Shown here one piece after another: positions 1 through 7,324 of a stretch of DNA of 7,643 bases. Each line of letters opens with the position of its first letter. Position 1 is the stretch's first letter. The translations under genes and the position numbers were made by a program. The notes beneath the pieces are model-generated. The model was not told the DNA's origin and did no database searches. It saw nothing but the letters and a program-made list of their open reading frames with translations. The DNA lies in the NCBI GenBank assembly GCA_004556745.1, contig SFFY01000068.1:1-7643 (forward strand), written 5' to 3'. The stretch comes from Bacteroidales bacterium (GTDB lineage Bacteria > Bacteroidota > Bacteroidia > Bacteroidales > Bacteroidaceae).

Positions 1-113
1 TATTCCCGTTGCGCCAAATCTGAAAAAGTGTTGCGAAGGGTTTTATTCGTTGAAATTTCAATTTCCCACCAAGCTCTCTTCCCTTTTTCCTAAAAAAATC
101 ACTCGATAAACCC

Positions 114-141
114 TTTTACATAGAAATATCTTGTATTTTTG
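114..141 (+). promoter_or_regulatory. Bacteroidetes-type promoter of malQ
   Basis: TATTTTTG at 134-141 is an exact match to the Bacteroidetes -7 consensus TAnnTTTG and is followed by CA, as is usual. The -33 side is weak: TTTTAC at 114-119 is the best candidate and there is no clear TTG at the usual distance. Transcription would start near 147-150, leaving a leader of about 20 bases before ATG 170. The box overlaps an in-frame TTG at 131, which argues against that upstream start. Confidence 0.6.
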
Positions 142-153
142 CAGAAAACCATA

Positions 154-166
154 CTTATCTGCCAAG
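154..166. repeat. 13-base inverted repeat arm (partner 2867-2879)
   Basis: CTTATCTGCCAAG at 154-166, in the malQ leader just before its start codon, is the exact reverse complement of CTTGGCAGATAAG at 2867-2879, in the gap before serC. The second copy covers the candidate -33 TTG (2868-2870) of the serC promoter. The match does not extend usefully beyond 13 bases. Roughly 0.4 such matches are expected by chance in a window of this size, so only the placement makes it notable. Confidence 0.3.
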
Positions 167-169
167 AAA

Positions 170-2815
170 ATGGCCAATATTCATTTCTGCATCACCTATA
201 AAACCGACGGCGGGGCGTATCTCCGCATCCATCTTAACCTAAATGGCGAAACCTCCCACGCGCCCATGCAAACCGACGACGGCGAGCATTGGCACGCCAC
301 GCTGCGAATGCCGGGCGGCACGGAGTTCAGCTATTTCTACGAAGTATGCACCGACGGCGGCGACGTGGTGCGGCGCGAAGAAGGTGCCGTGCGGCACGTG
401 GCCATAGGTCAGCAGCCTGCGCTCCACCTTGCCGACGCCTGGACACTGCGCCCCCTGTCGGCCGCCCTGCGCACCTCGGCCTTCACCGACTGCATCTACC
501 GCCTCTCCGACTTCGACCGGCAACGCGCCCATGAGGACCTCCCTGCGCCGCTCACGCTGCGCCTCCGCGCCACGCCGCCGCCCGAAGGAATGCGCTGGGG
601 CGTGCTTGGCAATATCCCCGCCCTGGGCGAATGGCAGCCCGAACGCACGCTCCACGCCGTGCGCACCGACACCTACGAATACTCCTTTGCGCTCGACCTG
701 AAAACGGCTGCGGCGGGATTTGAATATAAATATGTATTGACCGATGAGCGCCGCCCCGAATTTATCCTTTGGGAAGAAGGCGACAACCGCCGTTTCCAGC
801 CCCTCTCGCCCGAGGCGGGCGCAGCGGTCATAGCGAGCGACGACGCGCCCGACATAAAACTCGCCCCCTGGCGCGGGGCAGGCGTGGTGATACCCGTGTT
901 CTCGCTGCGCTCCGCAGGCAGTTTCGGCATCGGCGACTTCGGCGATTTGCAGTCGTTCGTGCTTTGGGCAGCCTCTGTGGGTATGAAGGCCGTGCAGCTA
1001 CTGCCCATCAATGACACCACGGCGGGCGGCACCTGGCGCGACTCCTATCCTTACAACGGCATCTCGGTCTTCGCCCTGCATCCTATATATATAGACGCGC
1101 GCGAATGGAAACACACCAAAGCCTATGCCCGACACGCGCAGCGCGGTCTGCGGCTCAACGCCGAGCCGGCGGTGAACTACGAGGCGGTGATGCAGCTCAA
1201 AAGCCGTTTCCTCGACGACCTGTTCGACGAGATTGGCGGCAGCATAATGCGCAAGAAAGGCTTTAAGGAATTTTGTGCAGAACAGGCGCACTGGCTCGAA
1301 CCCTACGCCGACTTCTGCCGTCAGCGCGATGAATACCGCACGGCGAACTTCCGCCTCTGGCCCGAGGAAAACCTCCGCAGCGGCGAGGAACGCGCCGCCG
1401 AGCGCATCAGAATGAAGCACCGCTTCGTGCAATATCTTGCCCACACGCAAATGCGCCGCGCCCACGAAACGGCTATGGAACACGGCGTTATACTGAAAGG
1501 CGACATTCCCATTGGCATCAATCGCGACAGCGTGCCGGCACGCGAGGACACGCGCCTCTTCCACTTCGACGGACAGGCGGGCGCACCGCCCGATGCCTTT
1601 GCCCGTCACGGTCAAAACTGGGGCTTCCCGACCTACAACTGGGAAGAGATGGCGAAAGACGGCTACGCTTGGTGGCGCAGGCGATTCGCGCACACGGGGC
1701 TGTATTTTGATGCCTACCGCATAGACCATGTGCTCGGCTTTTTCCGTATTTGGGAAATCCCTTACGGGCATATCTACGGGCTGCTCGGGCGTTTCCGTCC
1801 CGCTTTGCCCCTTACGCCGGAAGAAATCAAGGGCTTCGGCTTCACGCAAAACCCCGCCGCGCTGACGCGACCCCTGCTCACGGAGGAGCGGCTCGAGGAA
1901 CTTTCCGACGCTGCGGGAGGCTGGGGCTTCAAGCATTATTTCCATAAAAACGAAGACGGGCTGTATGAACTCGCCGACGAGGTGAAGACGCAACGCGGCG
2001 TGTGCGAGCGGGTGCAAGATGAGCGGTTGCGCACCACGCTCTGCGACCTCATAGCCGACGTGCTCTTCATCGAAGATCCCGACACGCCGGGCACGTACCA
2101 CCCGCGCATAGCCGGGCAGCAGACCGACCGCTACGCCCTGCTCCCGAAGGCAGACCGCGAGGCGTTCGACCGCTTGCACGAGCATTTCTTTTACCACCGC
2201 CACAATGCTTTCTGGGCACAGGAGGCGATGAAAAAGTTGCCAGCCGTGATTCGTTACGCGGAAAGCGGTGCGGGCAATGCCGCCTCGATGCTGCCCTGTG
2301 CCGAGGACCTCGGCATGGTGCCCGAGTGTGTTAAGGACGTGCTGGGGCAACTCGACGTGTTGAGCCTCGAAATACAGCGTATGCCCAAGACTTACGGCCG
2401 CCGCTTTGCCGACCTTTCTGCCAATCCCTATCTCTCAGTGGCTACTATCGGCACGCACGACATGCCGCCCCTCCGCCTGTGGTGGAAGACCGATGCCGAC
2501 GGACGGCAGGCGTACTGGCACGAGGCGATGCACCGCGAAGGCGAAGCTCCCGCCGATTTGGGCGCGGCAGAGTGCGAAAGCATCATTGCCACCCACCTCG
2601 ACAGTCCCTCCATGCTGGCTCTCATTGCCCTGCAAGACTATCTCGCCATGGACGCCTCCCTGCGCCACCCGCAGCCCGAAGCGGAGCAAATCAACGATCC
2701 CGCCAATCCCGACCAGCATTGGACATATCGCATGCACCTCACCATAGAGCAGCTCGCAGCCGCTACCGACTTCAACGAGAAACTCCGCGCGCTGATTGAA
2801 AAGAGCGGGCGATGA
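170..2815 (+). CDS. malQ: 4-alpha-glucanotransferase, DPE2-like (tandem CBM20 + GH77)
   Basis: Cytoplasmic amylomaltase of 881 residues that transfers glucosyl or maltodextrin units between alpha-1,4-glucans in maltose/glycogen metabolism. Two N-terminal starch-binding CBM20 domains lie at about 1-95 and 130-230; the second shows LGNIPALGEW (W155) and WEEGDNRRF (W201-F209). The GH77 barrel runs from about 235 to the end. From the family pattern, D519 in YRIDHVLGFF is the nucleophile, E712 in CAEDLG the acid/base, and D764 in IGTHDMPPL the transition-state stabiliser. The 193-residue gap between D519 and E712, against about 47 in Thermus amylomaltase, together with the CBM20 pair, matches plant-type DPE2 rather than the minimal bacterial enzyme. 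ATG 170 was chosen because the upstream in-frame TTG (131) lies inside the promoter box. No signal peptide is seen. No malQ operon partner lies in the window. Confidence 0.93.
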   Translation: MANIHFCITYKTDGGAYLRIHLNLNGETSHAPMQTDDGEHWHATLRMPGGTEFSYFYEVCTDGGDVVRREEGAVRHVAIGQQPALHLADAWTLRPLSAALRTSAFTDCIYRLSDFDRQRAHEDLPAPLTLRLRATPPPEGMRWGVLGNIPALGEWQPERTLHAVRTDTYEYSFALDLKTAAAGFEYKYVLTDERRPEFILWEEGDNRRFQPLSPEAGAAVIASDDAPDIKLAPWRGAGVVIPVFSLRSAGSFGIGDFGDLQSFVLWAASVGMKAVQLLPINDTTAGGTWRDSYPYNGISVFALHPIYIDAREWKHTKAYARHAQRGLRLNAEPAVNYEAVMQLKSRFLDDLFDEIGGSIMRKKGFKEFCAEQAHWLEPYADFCRQRDEYRTANFRLWPEENLRSGEERAAERIRMKHRFVQYLAHTQMRRAHETAMEHGVILKGDIPIGINRDSVPAREDTRLFHFDGQAGAPPDAFARHGQNWGFPTYNWEEMAKDGYAWWRRRFAHTGLYFDAYRIDHVLGFFRIWEIPYGHIYGLLGRFRPALPLTPEEIKGFGFTQNPAALTRPLLTEERLEELSDAAGGWGFKHYFHKNEDGLYELADEVKTQRGVCERVQDERLRTTLCDLIADVLFIEDPDTPGTYHPRIAGQQTDRYALLPKADREAFDRLHEHFFYHRHNAFWAQEAMKKLPAVIRYAESGAGNAASMLPCAEDLGMVPECVKDVLGQLDVLSLEIQRMPKTYGRRFADLSANPYLSVATIGTHDMPPLRLWWKTDADGRQAYWHEAMHREGEAPADLGAAECESIIATHLDSPSMLALIALQDYLAMDASLRHPQPEAEQINDPANPDQHWTYRMHLTIEQLAAATDFNEKLRALIEKSGR

Positions 2816-2867
2816 GGGCAATGCAACCCCATATTTTTCCATCACGCTCAAAATAATCCCGCTTTGC

Positions 2868-2899
2868 TTGGCAGATAAGCGCATTTTTCCCTATATTCG
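2868..2899 (+). promoter_or_regulatory. Candidate serC promoter
   Basis: TATATTCG at 2892-2899, followed by CA, is one mismatch from the Bacteroidetes -7 consensus TAnnTTTG. TTG at 2868-2870 sits 21 bases upstream as a -33 element. Transcription would start near 2905, giving a leader of about 50 AT-rich bases before ATG 2957. A TATAAT at 2909-2914 is less likely to be used in this phylum. No convincing malQ terminator is seen in 2816-2890, so read-through from malQ cannot be excluded. Confidence 0.45.
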
Positions 2900-2956
2900 C
2901 AAAGTTCTTATAATAAAGCGATAAATTTCACTCATAACCTACCTTATACATCGACT

Positions 2957-4024
2957 ATGAAAAAGTACAATTTCGGCGCGGGTCCGTCAATCCTCCCGCA
3001 AGAAGTGATGAAAGCAACGGCTGACGCCTGTGTGGAATTTCAGGGCATGGGGCTTTCCCTCATGGAAATCAGCCACCGTACCAAAGAATTCCAGGCTGTC
3101 ATCGACGAGGCGCAAGACCTCTTCAAAGAACTCCTCGGCATACCCGAAGGCTATTCCGTGCTCTTCCTCGGCGGCGGTGCCAGCACGCAATTCTGCATGG
3201 TGCCCTTCAACCTCCTCGAAAAGAAAGCCGCTTATCTCAACACCGGCGTTTGGGCCAAGAAAGCCCTCAAAGAGGCTAAGCTCTTCGGCGAAGTGGTAGA
3301 AGTGGCATCTTCCGCCGACGCTAACTACACCTTTATTCCCAAGGACTACGAAATACCCGCCGATGCGGATTATTTCCACATCACGACCAACAATACCATT
3401 TACGGCACCGAACTGCGCCGCGATCTCGACAGCCCAGTACCCCTTGTAGCCGACATGTCGTCCGACATCTTCTCGCGTCCTCTCGACGTGGCAAAATATG
3501 GCTTGATTTACGGCGGTGCGCAGAAGAACCTCTCCATGGCAGGCGTTACCTTCGTGATTGTAAAAGAAGAACTGCTCGGCAAGGTGAGCCGCCCCATTCC
3601 TACGATGCTCGACTATCGCACGCACGTGGACAAAGGCTCGATGTTCAACACCCCGCCCGTCGTGCCCATCTACTGCGCCCTGCAAAATCTGAAATGGATC
3701 AAGGCGCAAGGCGGCGTGGAAGAAATGGAACGCCGCGCCAAGGCTCGCGCCGAACTGCTCTACGGCGAAATCGACCGCAACAAACTCTTCTGCGGCACGG
3801 CAAAGGAAGAAGACCGCTCGCTGATGAACATCTGCTTCGTGATGAAGGAGGAATACAAAGAACTCGAAGCCGAGTTCCAGCAATACGCCGCAGCAGCCGG
3901 TATGCAGGGCATCAAGGGCCACCGCTCCGTGGGCGGTTTCCGTGCCTCCTGCTACAACGCCATGAGCATCGAAGGCGTGCAGGCGCTTGTTAACTGCATG
4001 AAGGAATTTGAAGCGAAACATTAA
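2957..4024 (+). CDS. serC: Phosphoserine aminotransferase
   Basis: PLP-dependent class V aminotransferase (355 residues, normal for the family) that converts 3-phosphohydroxypyruvate and glutamate to O-phospho-L-serine and 2-oxoglutarate, the second step of serine synthesis. It may also act on the 4-phosphoerythronate branch of vitamin B6 synthesis. The start MKKYNFGAGPSILP is diagnostic for SerC. GGGAST at 72-77 is the cofactor-phosphate loop. K190 in GGAQKNLS is the expected Schiff-base lysine. H322, R323 and R329 in GHRSVGGFR match the phosphate-binding histidine and arginines of the E. coli enzyme as I recall them. The protein is complete and soluble. serA lies downstream in the same direction, but a 121-base gap with a REP-like doublet separates them, so the two may be expressed at different levels. 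Confidence 0.97.
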   Translation: MKKYNFGAGPSILPQEVMKATADACVEFQGMGLSLMEISHRTKEFQAVIDEAQDLFKELLGIPEGYSVLFLGGGASTQFCMVPFNLLEKKAAYLNTGVWAKKALKEAKLFGEVVEVASSADANYTFIPKDYEIPADADYFHITTNNTIYGTELRRDLDSPVPLVADMSSDIFSRPLDVAKYGLIYGGAQKNLSMAGVTFVIVKEELLGKVSRPIPTMLDYRTHVDKGSMFNTPPVVPIYCALQNLKWIKAQGGVEEMERRAKARAELLYGEIDRNKLFCGTAKEEDRSLMNICFVMKEEYKELEAEFQQYAAAAGMQGIKGHRSVGGFRASCYNAMSIEGVQALVNCMKEFEAKH

Positions 4025-4030
4025 AAAAGG

Positions 4031-4123
4031 GTAGGGGCGTTTTGCAAAACGCCCGGTTGATGGTTGCAGCATTGGTTATGTCTAATTTGCGCATTCGCCG
4101 GGCGTTTTGAGAAACGCCCCTAC
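4031..4123. repeat. REP-doublet (REPIN/BIME-like) element between serC and serA
   Basis: Two 26-base arms in opposite orientation (4031-4056 and 4098-4123) match at 24 of 26 positions and enclose a 41-base spacer. Each arm starts, on its own strand and at the outer end, with GTAG and continues into a hairpin. The left hairpin is a perfect 20-base palindrome, GGGCGTTTTGCAAAACGCCC (4035-4054). The right one has an 8-base-pair stem with a TGAG loop (4100-4119). A 5' GTAG followed by a hairpin is the layout of REP sequences mobilised by RAYT (IS200-like Y1) transposases, and the paired form is a REPIN or BIME. The arms can also pair with each other. Neither hairpin has a good U-tract on the + strand, so it is not a standard + strand terminator, although the minus strand has six T after the left hairpin (complement of 4023-4028). 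No target-site duplication is evident. Confidence 0.75.
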
Positions 4124-4145
4124 TTTCCTAAATCTAACAACAACC

Positions 4146-5066
4146 ATGAAAGTACTTATTGCCACAGAGAAACCTTTCGCCCCCGTGGCGGTGAAAGGCA
4201 TCAAGGACATCCTCGACGAGGCAAGCGTGGACCTTGAACTTTTAGAGAAATATACCGAGAAAAAACAACTGCTCGAAGCCGTGGCGACCGCCAACGCCCT
4301 CATCGTGCGCTCCGACATCATCGACGAAGAAGTGATGCAGGCTGCGCCCGAGCTTAAAATAATCGTACGCGCAGGCGCAGGTTATGACAATATCGACCTC
4401 GAAGCCGCCACGCGCCACGGCATCATTGTGGAAAACACGCCCGGACAGAATGCCAACGCCGTGGCCGAACTCGTTATCGGCATGCTCATCTACACCATAC
4501 GCAACCGCTTCAACGGCACGAGCGGCACGGAACTCATGGGCAAGAAACTCGGTCTGCTGGCCTTCGGCGCAGTGGCGCAAAACCTCGCTCGCATCGCCCA
4601 CGGCATGGGCATGGACGTGTCGAGCTTCTCGCCCCTCAACCGCCCGCAGAAAATCATCGACGCAGGTTTCCACGTGACCGACACGCTCGAGGACTTATTT
4701 ATCCACAACCATATCGTGAGCCTCCACGTGCCTTCCACGCCTCAGACGCGCGGCAGCATCGGCTACGACCTCGTGATGAAAATGCGCAAGAACGGCATTC
4801 TCGTGAACACCGCGCGGCAGGACATCATCGACGAGGAAGGATTGATTCGCGCTTTTGAAGAACGCACCGACCTGCGCTACGTGACCGACCTCAAACTCAA
4901 AGCACACGACGAAGCCGTTGCCAAACTCGGCGACCGCTATGTCTTCACGCCCAAGAAAATGGGTGCGCAGACCGCAGAGGCTAATATCAATGCCGGACTT
5001 GCCGCAGCGCAGCAAATCGTGGACTATTTCAAGGACGGCAATCATACATATCAGGTAAATAAGTAA
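4146..5066 (+). CDS. serA: D-3-phosphoglycerate dehydrogenase, short form
   Basis: Oxidises 3-phosphoglycerate to 3-phosphohydroxypyruvate, the first step of serine synthesis, as a D-2-hydroxyacid dehydrogenase. It has 306 residues and ends after the catalytic domain, so the C-terminal ACT/ASB domains that give serine feedback in long forms are absent. NTPGQNANAVAEL and VNTARQDIIDEEGL (R224 probably catalytic) identify the family. The usual catalytic histidine region reads TPKKMGAQT, with K270/K271 in place of histidine, as in Bacteroides homologues I remember. The Rossmann motif is unusually degenerate (A139-F-G141-A-V-A144), and the end of the second strand has S162 where an acidic residue normally binds the NAD ribose. 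ATG 4146 is chosen because an upstream in-frame TTG at 4107 lies in the right arm of the inverted repeat and adds a non-homologous leader. It is five bases from the next gene, so probably one operon. Confidence 0.88.
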   Translation: MKVLIATEKPFAPVAVKGIKDILDEASVDLELLEKYTEKKQLLEAVATANALIVRSDIIDEEVMQAAPELKIIVRAGAGYDNIDLEAATRHGIIVENTPGQNANAVAELVIGMLIYTIRNRFNGTSGTELMGKKLGLLAFGAVAQNLARIAHGMGMDVSSFSPLNRPQKIIDAGFHVTDTLEDLFIHNHIVSLHVPSTPQTRGSIGYDLVMKMRKNGILVNTARQDIIDEEGLIRAFEERTDLRYVTDLKLKAHDEAVAKLGDRYVFTPKKMGAQTAEANINAGLAAAQQIVDYFKDGNHTYQVNK

Positions 5067-5071
5067 ATATT

Positions 5072-6316
5072 ATGCCCAAAATAAAACCATTCCGTGGCGT
5101 GCGCCCGCCAAAAGCACTCGTGGAACAAGTGCAAAGCCGTCCCTACGACGTGCTTAGTTCCGAAGAAGCACGCCAAGAGGCAGGCGACAACGCGATGTCG
5201 CTTTACCACATCATTAAGCCCGAGATAAATTTCCCCGAAGGCACGGACGAATACGACCCGCGCGTTTACGAAAGCGGCGCCGAGCAGTTCCAGAAATTTC
5301 AGGATAACGGCTGGCTCGTGGAAGATGCCGAGGAAAACTATTATCTCTACGCCCAGACGATGAATGGCCGCACGCAATACGGTTTCGTGGTGTGCGCCAA
5401 TGTGGACGATTACCTTTCGGGCGTGATCAAGAAGCACGAACTCACGCGCCGCGACAAAGAAGAGGACCGCATGAAGCACGTGCGCCGCACCAGCGCAAAC
5501 ATCGAACCAGTATTCCTTGCTTACAAACCCGACGCTGCCCTTGCCGCCCTCACCGATAAGGTAACTGCCGCGCAGCCCGAATACGACTTCGTGGCGCCCG
5601 GCGACGGCTTCCGCCATCAGTTCTGGGTGATTGCCGACAAGGCCGACCAGCAAATTATCACCGAAGCCTTTGCCCGTATGGACAGCCTCTATATCGCCGA
5701 CGGACACCACCGCAGCGCGGCCGCTGCCCTTGTGGGCGCGGAGCGGGCAAAAGCCAACCCGCAGAACACGGGCGCGGAGGAATACAACTATTATATGGCT
5801 GTATGCTTCCCCGCAGACCAGCTCACCATTCTCGACTACAACCGCCTCGTCAAAGACCTCAACGGGCGCACGGCGGCAGAGTTTCTCGAAGCCCTGACCA
5901 AAAACTTCGTCTTGGTGGCCAAGACCGCCGAGCCCTATCGTCCGCAGGAGCAGCATGAGTTCTCGCTCTATCTTGAAGGCACGTGGTACAGCCTCAAAGC
6001 CAAGCCCGGCACTTTCGATGCCACCGACCCCATCGGCGTTTTAGACGTAGACATCAGTTCGCGCCTCATTCTCGACGAACTCTTGGGCATCAAGGACCTG
6101 CGTAGCGACAAGCGCATCGACTTCGTTGGCGGCCTGCGCGGCCTCGGCGAATTGCAGCAGCGCGTTGACAGTGGAGAGATGAAACTCGCCCTCGCCCTTT
6201 ATCCCGTCACGATGGAGCAAATCATGAATATTGCCGACAGCGGAAAAATCATGCCGCCCAAAGCAACCTGGTTCGAGCCGAAACTACGCAGCGGCCTTGT
6301 AATCCATAAATTCTAA
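5072..6316 (+). CDS. DUF1015 family protein, possible serine-metabolism enzyme
   Basis: Complete 414-residue soluble protein recognised as DUF1015. The N-terminal signature includes RPYDV (23-27) and NAMSLYHIIKPEI (40-52), and the family motif is DGHHRSAAA at 210-218. No signal peptide or membrane helix is seen. The DGHHR pattern resembles the nucleotide-binding motif of ParB/sulfiredoxin-fold serine kinases (archaeal SerK, staphylococcal SbnI) as I remember them. Its start lies five bases after the serA stop and it is the last gene before a strong terminator, so it is almost certainly co-transcribed with serA. Together these suggest work on serine or O-phosphoserine, for example as a free-serine kinase. 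That function is an inference. The family assignment is firm, but the family's biochemical role is not established from sequence. Confidence 0.85.
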   Translation: MPKIKPFRGVRPPKALVEQVQSRPYDVLSSEEARQEAGDNAMSLYHIIKPEINFPEGTDEYDPRVYESGAEQFQKFQDNGWLVEDAEENYYLYAQTMNGRTQYGFVVCANVDDYLSGVIKKHELTRRDKEEDRMKHVRRTSANIEPVFLAYKPDAALAALTDKVTAAQPEYDFVAPGDGFRHQFWVIADKADQQIITEAFARMDSLYIADGHHRSAAAALVGAERAKANPQNTGAEEYNYYMAVCFPADQLTILDYNRLVKDLNGRTAAEFLEALTKNFVLVAKTAEPYRPQEQHEFSLYLEGTWYSLKAKPGTFDATDPIGVLDVDISSRLILDELLGIKDLRSDKRIDFVGGLRGLGELQQRVDSGEMKLALALYPVTMEQIMNIADSGKIMPPKATWFEPKLRSGLVIHKF

Positions 6317-6327
6317 ATCTTATAAAG

Positions 6328-6362
6328 AATGCCCGAAGTTCTTCCGAACTTCGGGCATTTTT
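6328..6362 (+). terminator. Intrinsic terminator of the serA-DUF1015 operon
   Basis: A perfect 14-base-pair stem (6328-6341 with 6346-6359) closes on a TTCC loop, and its 3' side runs into a five-T tract at 6358-6362. It starts 12 bases after the DUF1015 stop codon. The opposite strand has a weaker T-rich tail (from 6317-6330), so the hairpin may also stop convergent transcription from the Fic gene, whose stop codon is at 6399-6401. Confidence 0.93.
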
Positions 6363-6398
6363 ATCAATGTCCTCTTAATCTAAGGTCTAATTGCGCCG

Positions 6399-7286
6399 TT
6401 AATAATTGATCTTGAAATAATCCAATAATGCCTTGTAGTTATCCTGCGCCGCAAGGCAGGTATCTGTCAGATAGCCATTGAGATGCCCCCATTCATGCAA
6501 ACCGCGATAGTAGAACATTTTAAGCTCATCACTAATAATAAAGGGAACATGGCCGTTCGCAAGGCACTCCTTGAACATCAACAGCCTGCCGACGCGCCCG
6601 TTGCCGTCTTGAAACGGGTGGATTGATTCAAAACGGACATGAAAATCGATTATGTCCTCAAAAGAATGTACTTTCTTCGTATAATAACTTTTTAGCAGCG
6701 AAAAAATATCCTTATGAACGTTCTCGGGTAGGGAAGTTTCTACGCCTCCCACTTCGTTGGGCAACCGCTTGTAGTCCCCAACAGCAAACCATTCCCGTCG
6801 GCTGTCGGACGTTCCCGTCTTTAAAAGAAGATGCAGATGTTTGATGAAGTTTTCTGTCATTTTCTCTTCTGCATGGTCGATGATATAGTCGATGCAACGG
6901 AAGTGGTTTACGGTTTCTAACACGTCGTCCACGCTAACCGCCTCGACGGTAATGCCAATTGTATTGGTCTCGAAGATATATCGGGTTTGATCGTGCGTCA
7001 GTCGGCTGCCCTCGATATGGTTAGAATTATAGGTAAGGTCTATTTGGGTTCGGTGGTAGATGCCGCCTTTAAGGCGTGCGCGTTTCTCTTCTCTCAAAAC
7101 GCCCAACAGCGGGGAAACATTAATCTTGGAGGATTGTCGCTTGGGCAGGTCGGCATCGTTGGGTATGTTCCAAGTCTTGCCCGTCAGAAACGCGCCATCA
7201 ATCATCCCCATTGCGCAATAGTTGCGTGCCGTGCGCTCTGAAATACCGTACTTCTCCGCGAATTGTTTAACAGAAATATATTCCAT
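6399..7286 (-). CDS. Fic-domain protein (class II AMPylase type) with N-terminal helix-turn-helix
   Basis: A 295-residue protein predicted to transfer AMP, or another nucleotide-derived group, to a target protein hydroxyl. Residues 1-48 form an excisionase/MerR-like DNA-binding domain (ISVKQFAEKYGISERTARN, then TGKTWNIPNDA). S88-N-H-I-E92-G93 matches the inhibitory (S/T)xxxE(G/N) motif placed before the Fic core, defining a class II self-inhibited enzyme. GDYKRLPNEVGG (170-181) is the target-docking flap. HPFQDGNGR (H223-R231) is a complete catalytic motif, so activity is expected. The frame can be extended upstream to 7418, but that extension would cover the promoter and operator-like palindrome, so ATG 7286 is preferred. 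No separate antitoxin gene is adjacent. The gene is visibly AT-richer than its left-hand neighbours and points against them, suggesting acquisition. The target is unknown. Confidence 0.9.
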   Translation of the reverse strand: MEYISVKQFAEKYGISERTARNYCAMGMIDGAFLTGKTWNIPNDADLPKRQSSKINVSPLLGVLREEKRARLKGGIYHRTQIDLTYNSNHIEGSRLTHDQTRYIFETNTIGITVEAVSVDDVLETVNHFRCIDYIIDHAEEKMTENFIKHLHLLLKTGTSDSRREWFAVGDYKRLPNEVGGVETSLPENVHKDIFSLLKSYYTKKVHSFEDIIDFHVRFESIHPFQDGNGRVGRLLMFKECLANGHVPFIISDELKMFYYRGLHEWGHLNGYLTDTCLAAQDNYKALLDYFKINY

Positions 7287-7294
7287 CTTTTCTC

Positions 7295-7303
7295 TATCGG
7301 CAA
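7295..7303. promoter_or_regulatory. Operator half-site in the Fic leader
   Basis: TATCGGCAA at 7295-7303 repeats exactly the right-hand nine bases of the palindrome at 7340-7355. With its degenerate left half (7288-7303) it matches the full 16-base site at 12 positions. It sits between the predicted transcription start and ATG 7286, where a second bound repressor could act. Confidence 0.45.
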
Positions 7304-7324
7304 GTTTTATATTGTTTCTTACTG

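Noticed and set aside
50..61. Perfect 12-base palindrome TTGAAATTTCAA upstream of malQ
   Set aside because: It is short and AT-rich, about 70 bases upstream of the -7 box and without a second copy, so it is not distinguishable from chance.
131..169. Upstream TTG start giving malQ 13 extra residues
   Set aside because: The TTG overlaps the promoter -7 box at 134-141, so it would precede the transcript start.
998..2350. Long antisense open frame of 450 codons inside malQ
   Set aside because: It lies wholly opposite a clearly recognised GH77 gene. Long antisense frames are expected in GC-rich coding DNA, and its translation shows no family motif.
2860..2890. Possible malQ terminator (CGCTT paired with AAGCG, then a T-run)
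   Set aside because: The stem has only five base pairs with a 12-base loop, too weak to call.
2987..4072. Antisense open frame of 361 codons opposite serC
   Set aside because: It is a shadow of serC. The sense strand has all SerC motifs and the antisense product is low-complexity in H, F, E and V.
4107..4145. Upstream TTG start for serA
   Set aside because: The added 13 residues (MRNAPTFLNLTTT) come from the repeat arm and its flank and do not belong to the PGDH fold, while ATG 4146 gives the normal family N-terminus.
5051..5956. Antisense open frame of 301 codons opposite the DUF1015 gene
   Set aside because: It is a shadow frame. The sense strand carries the family signature and sits in an operon.
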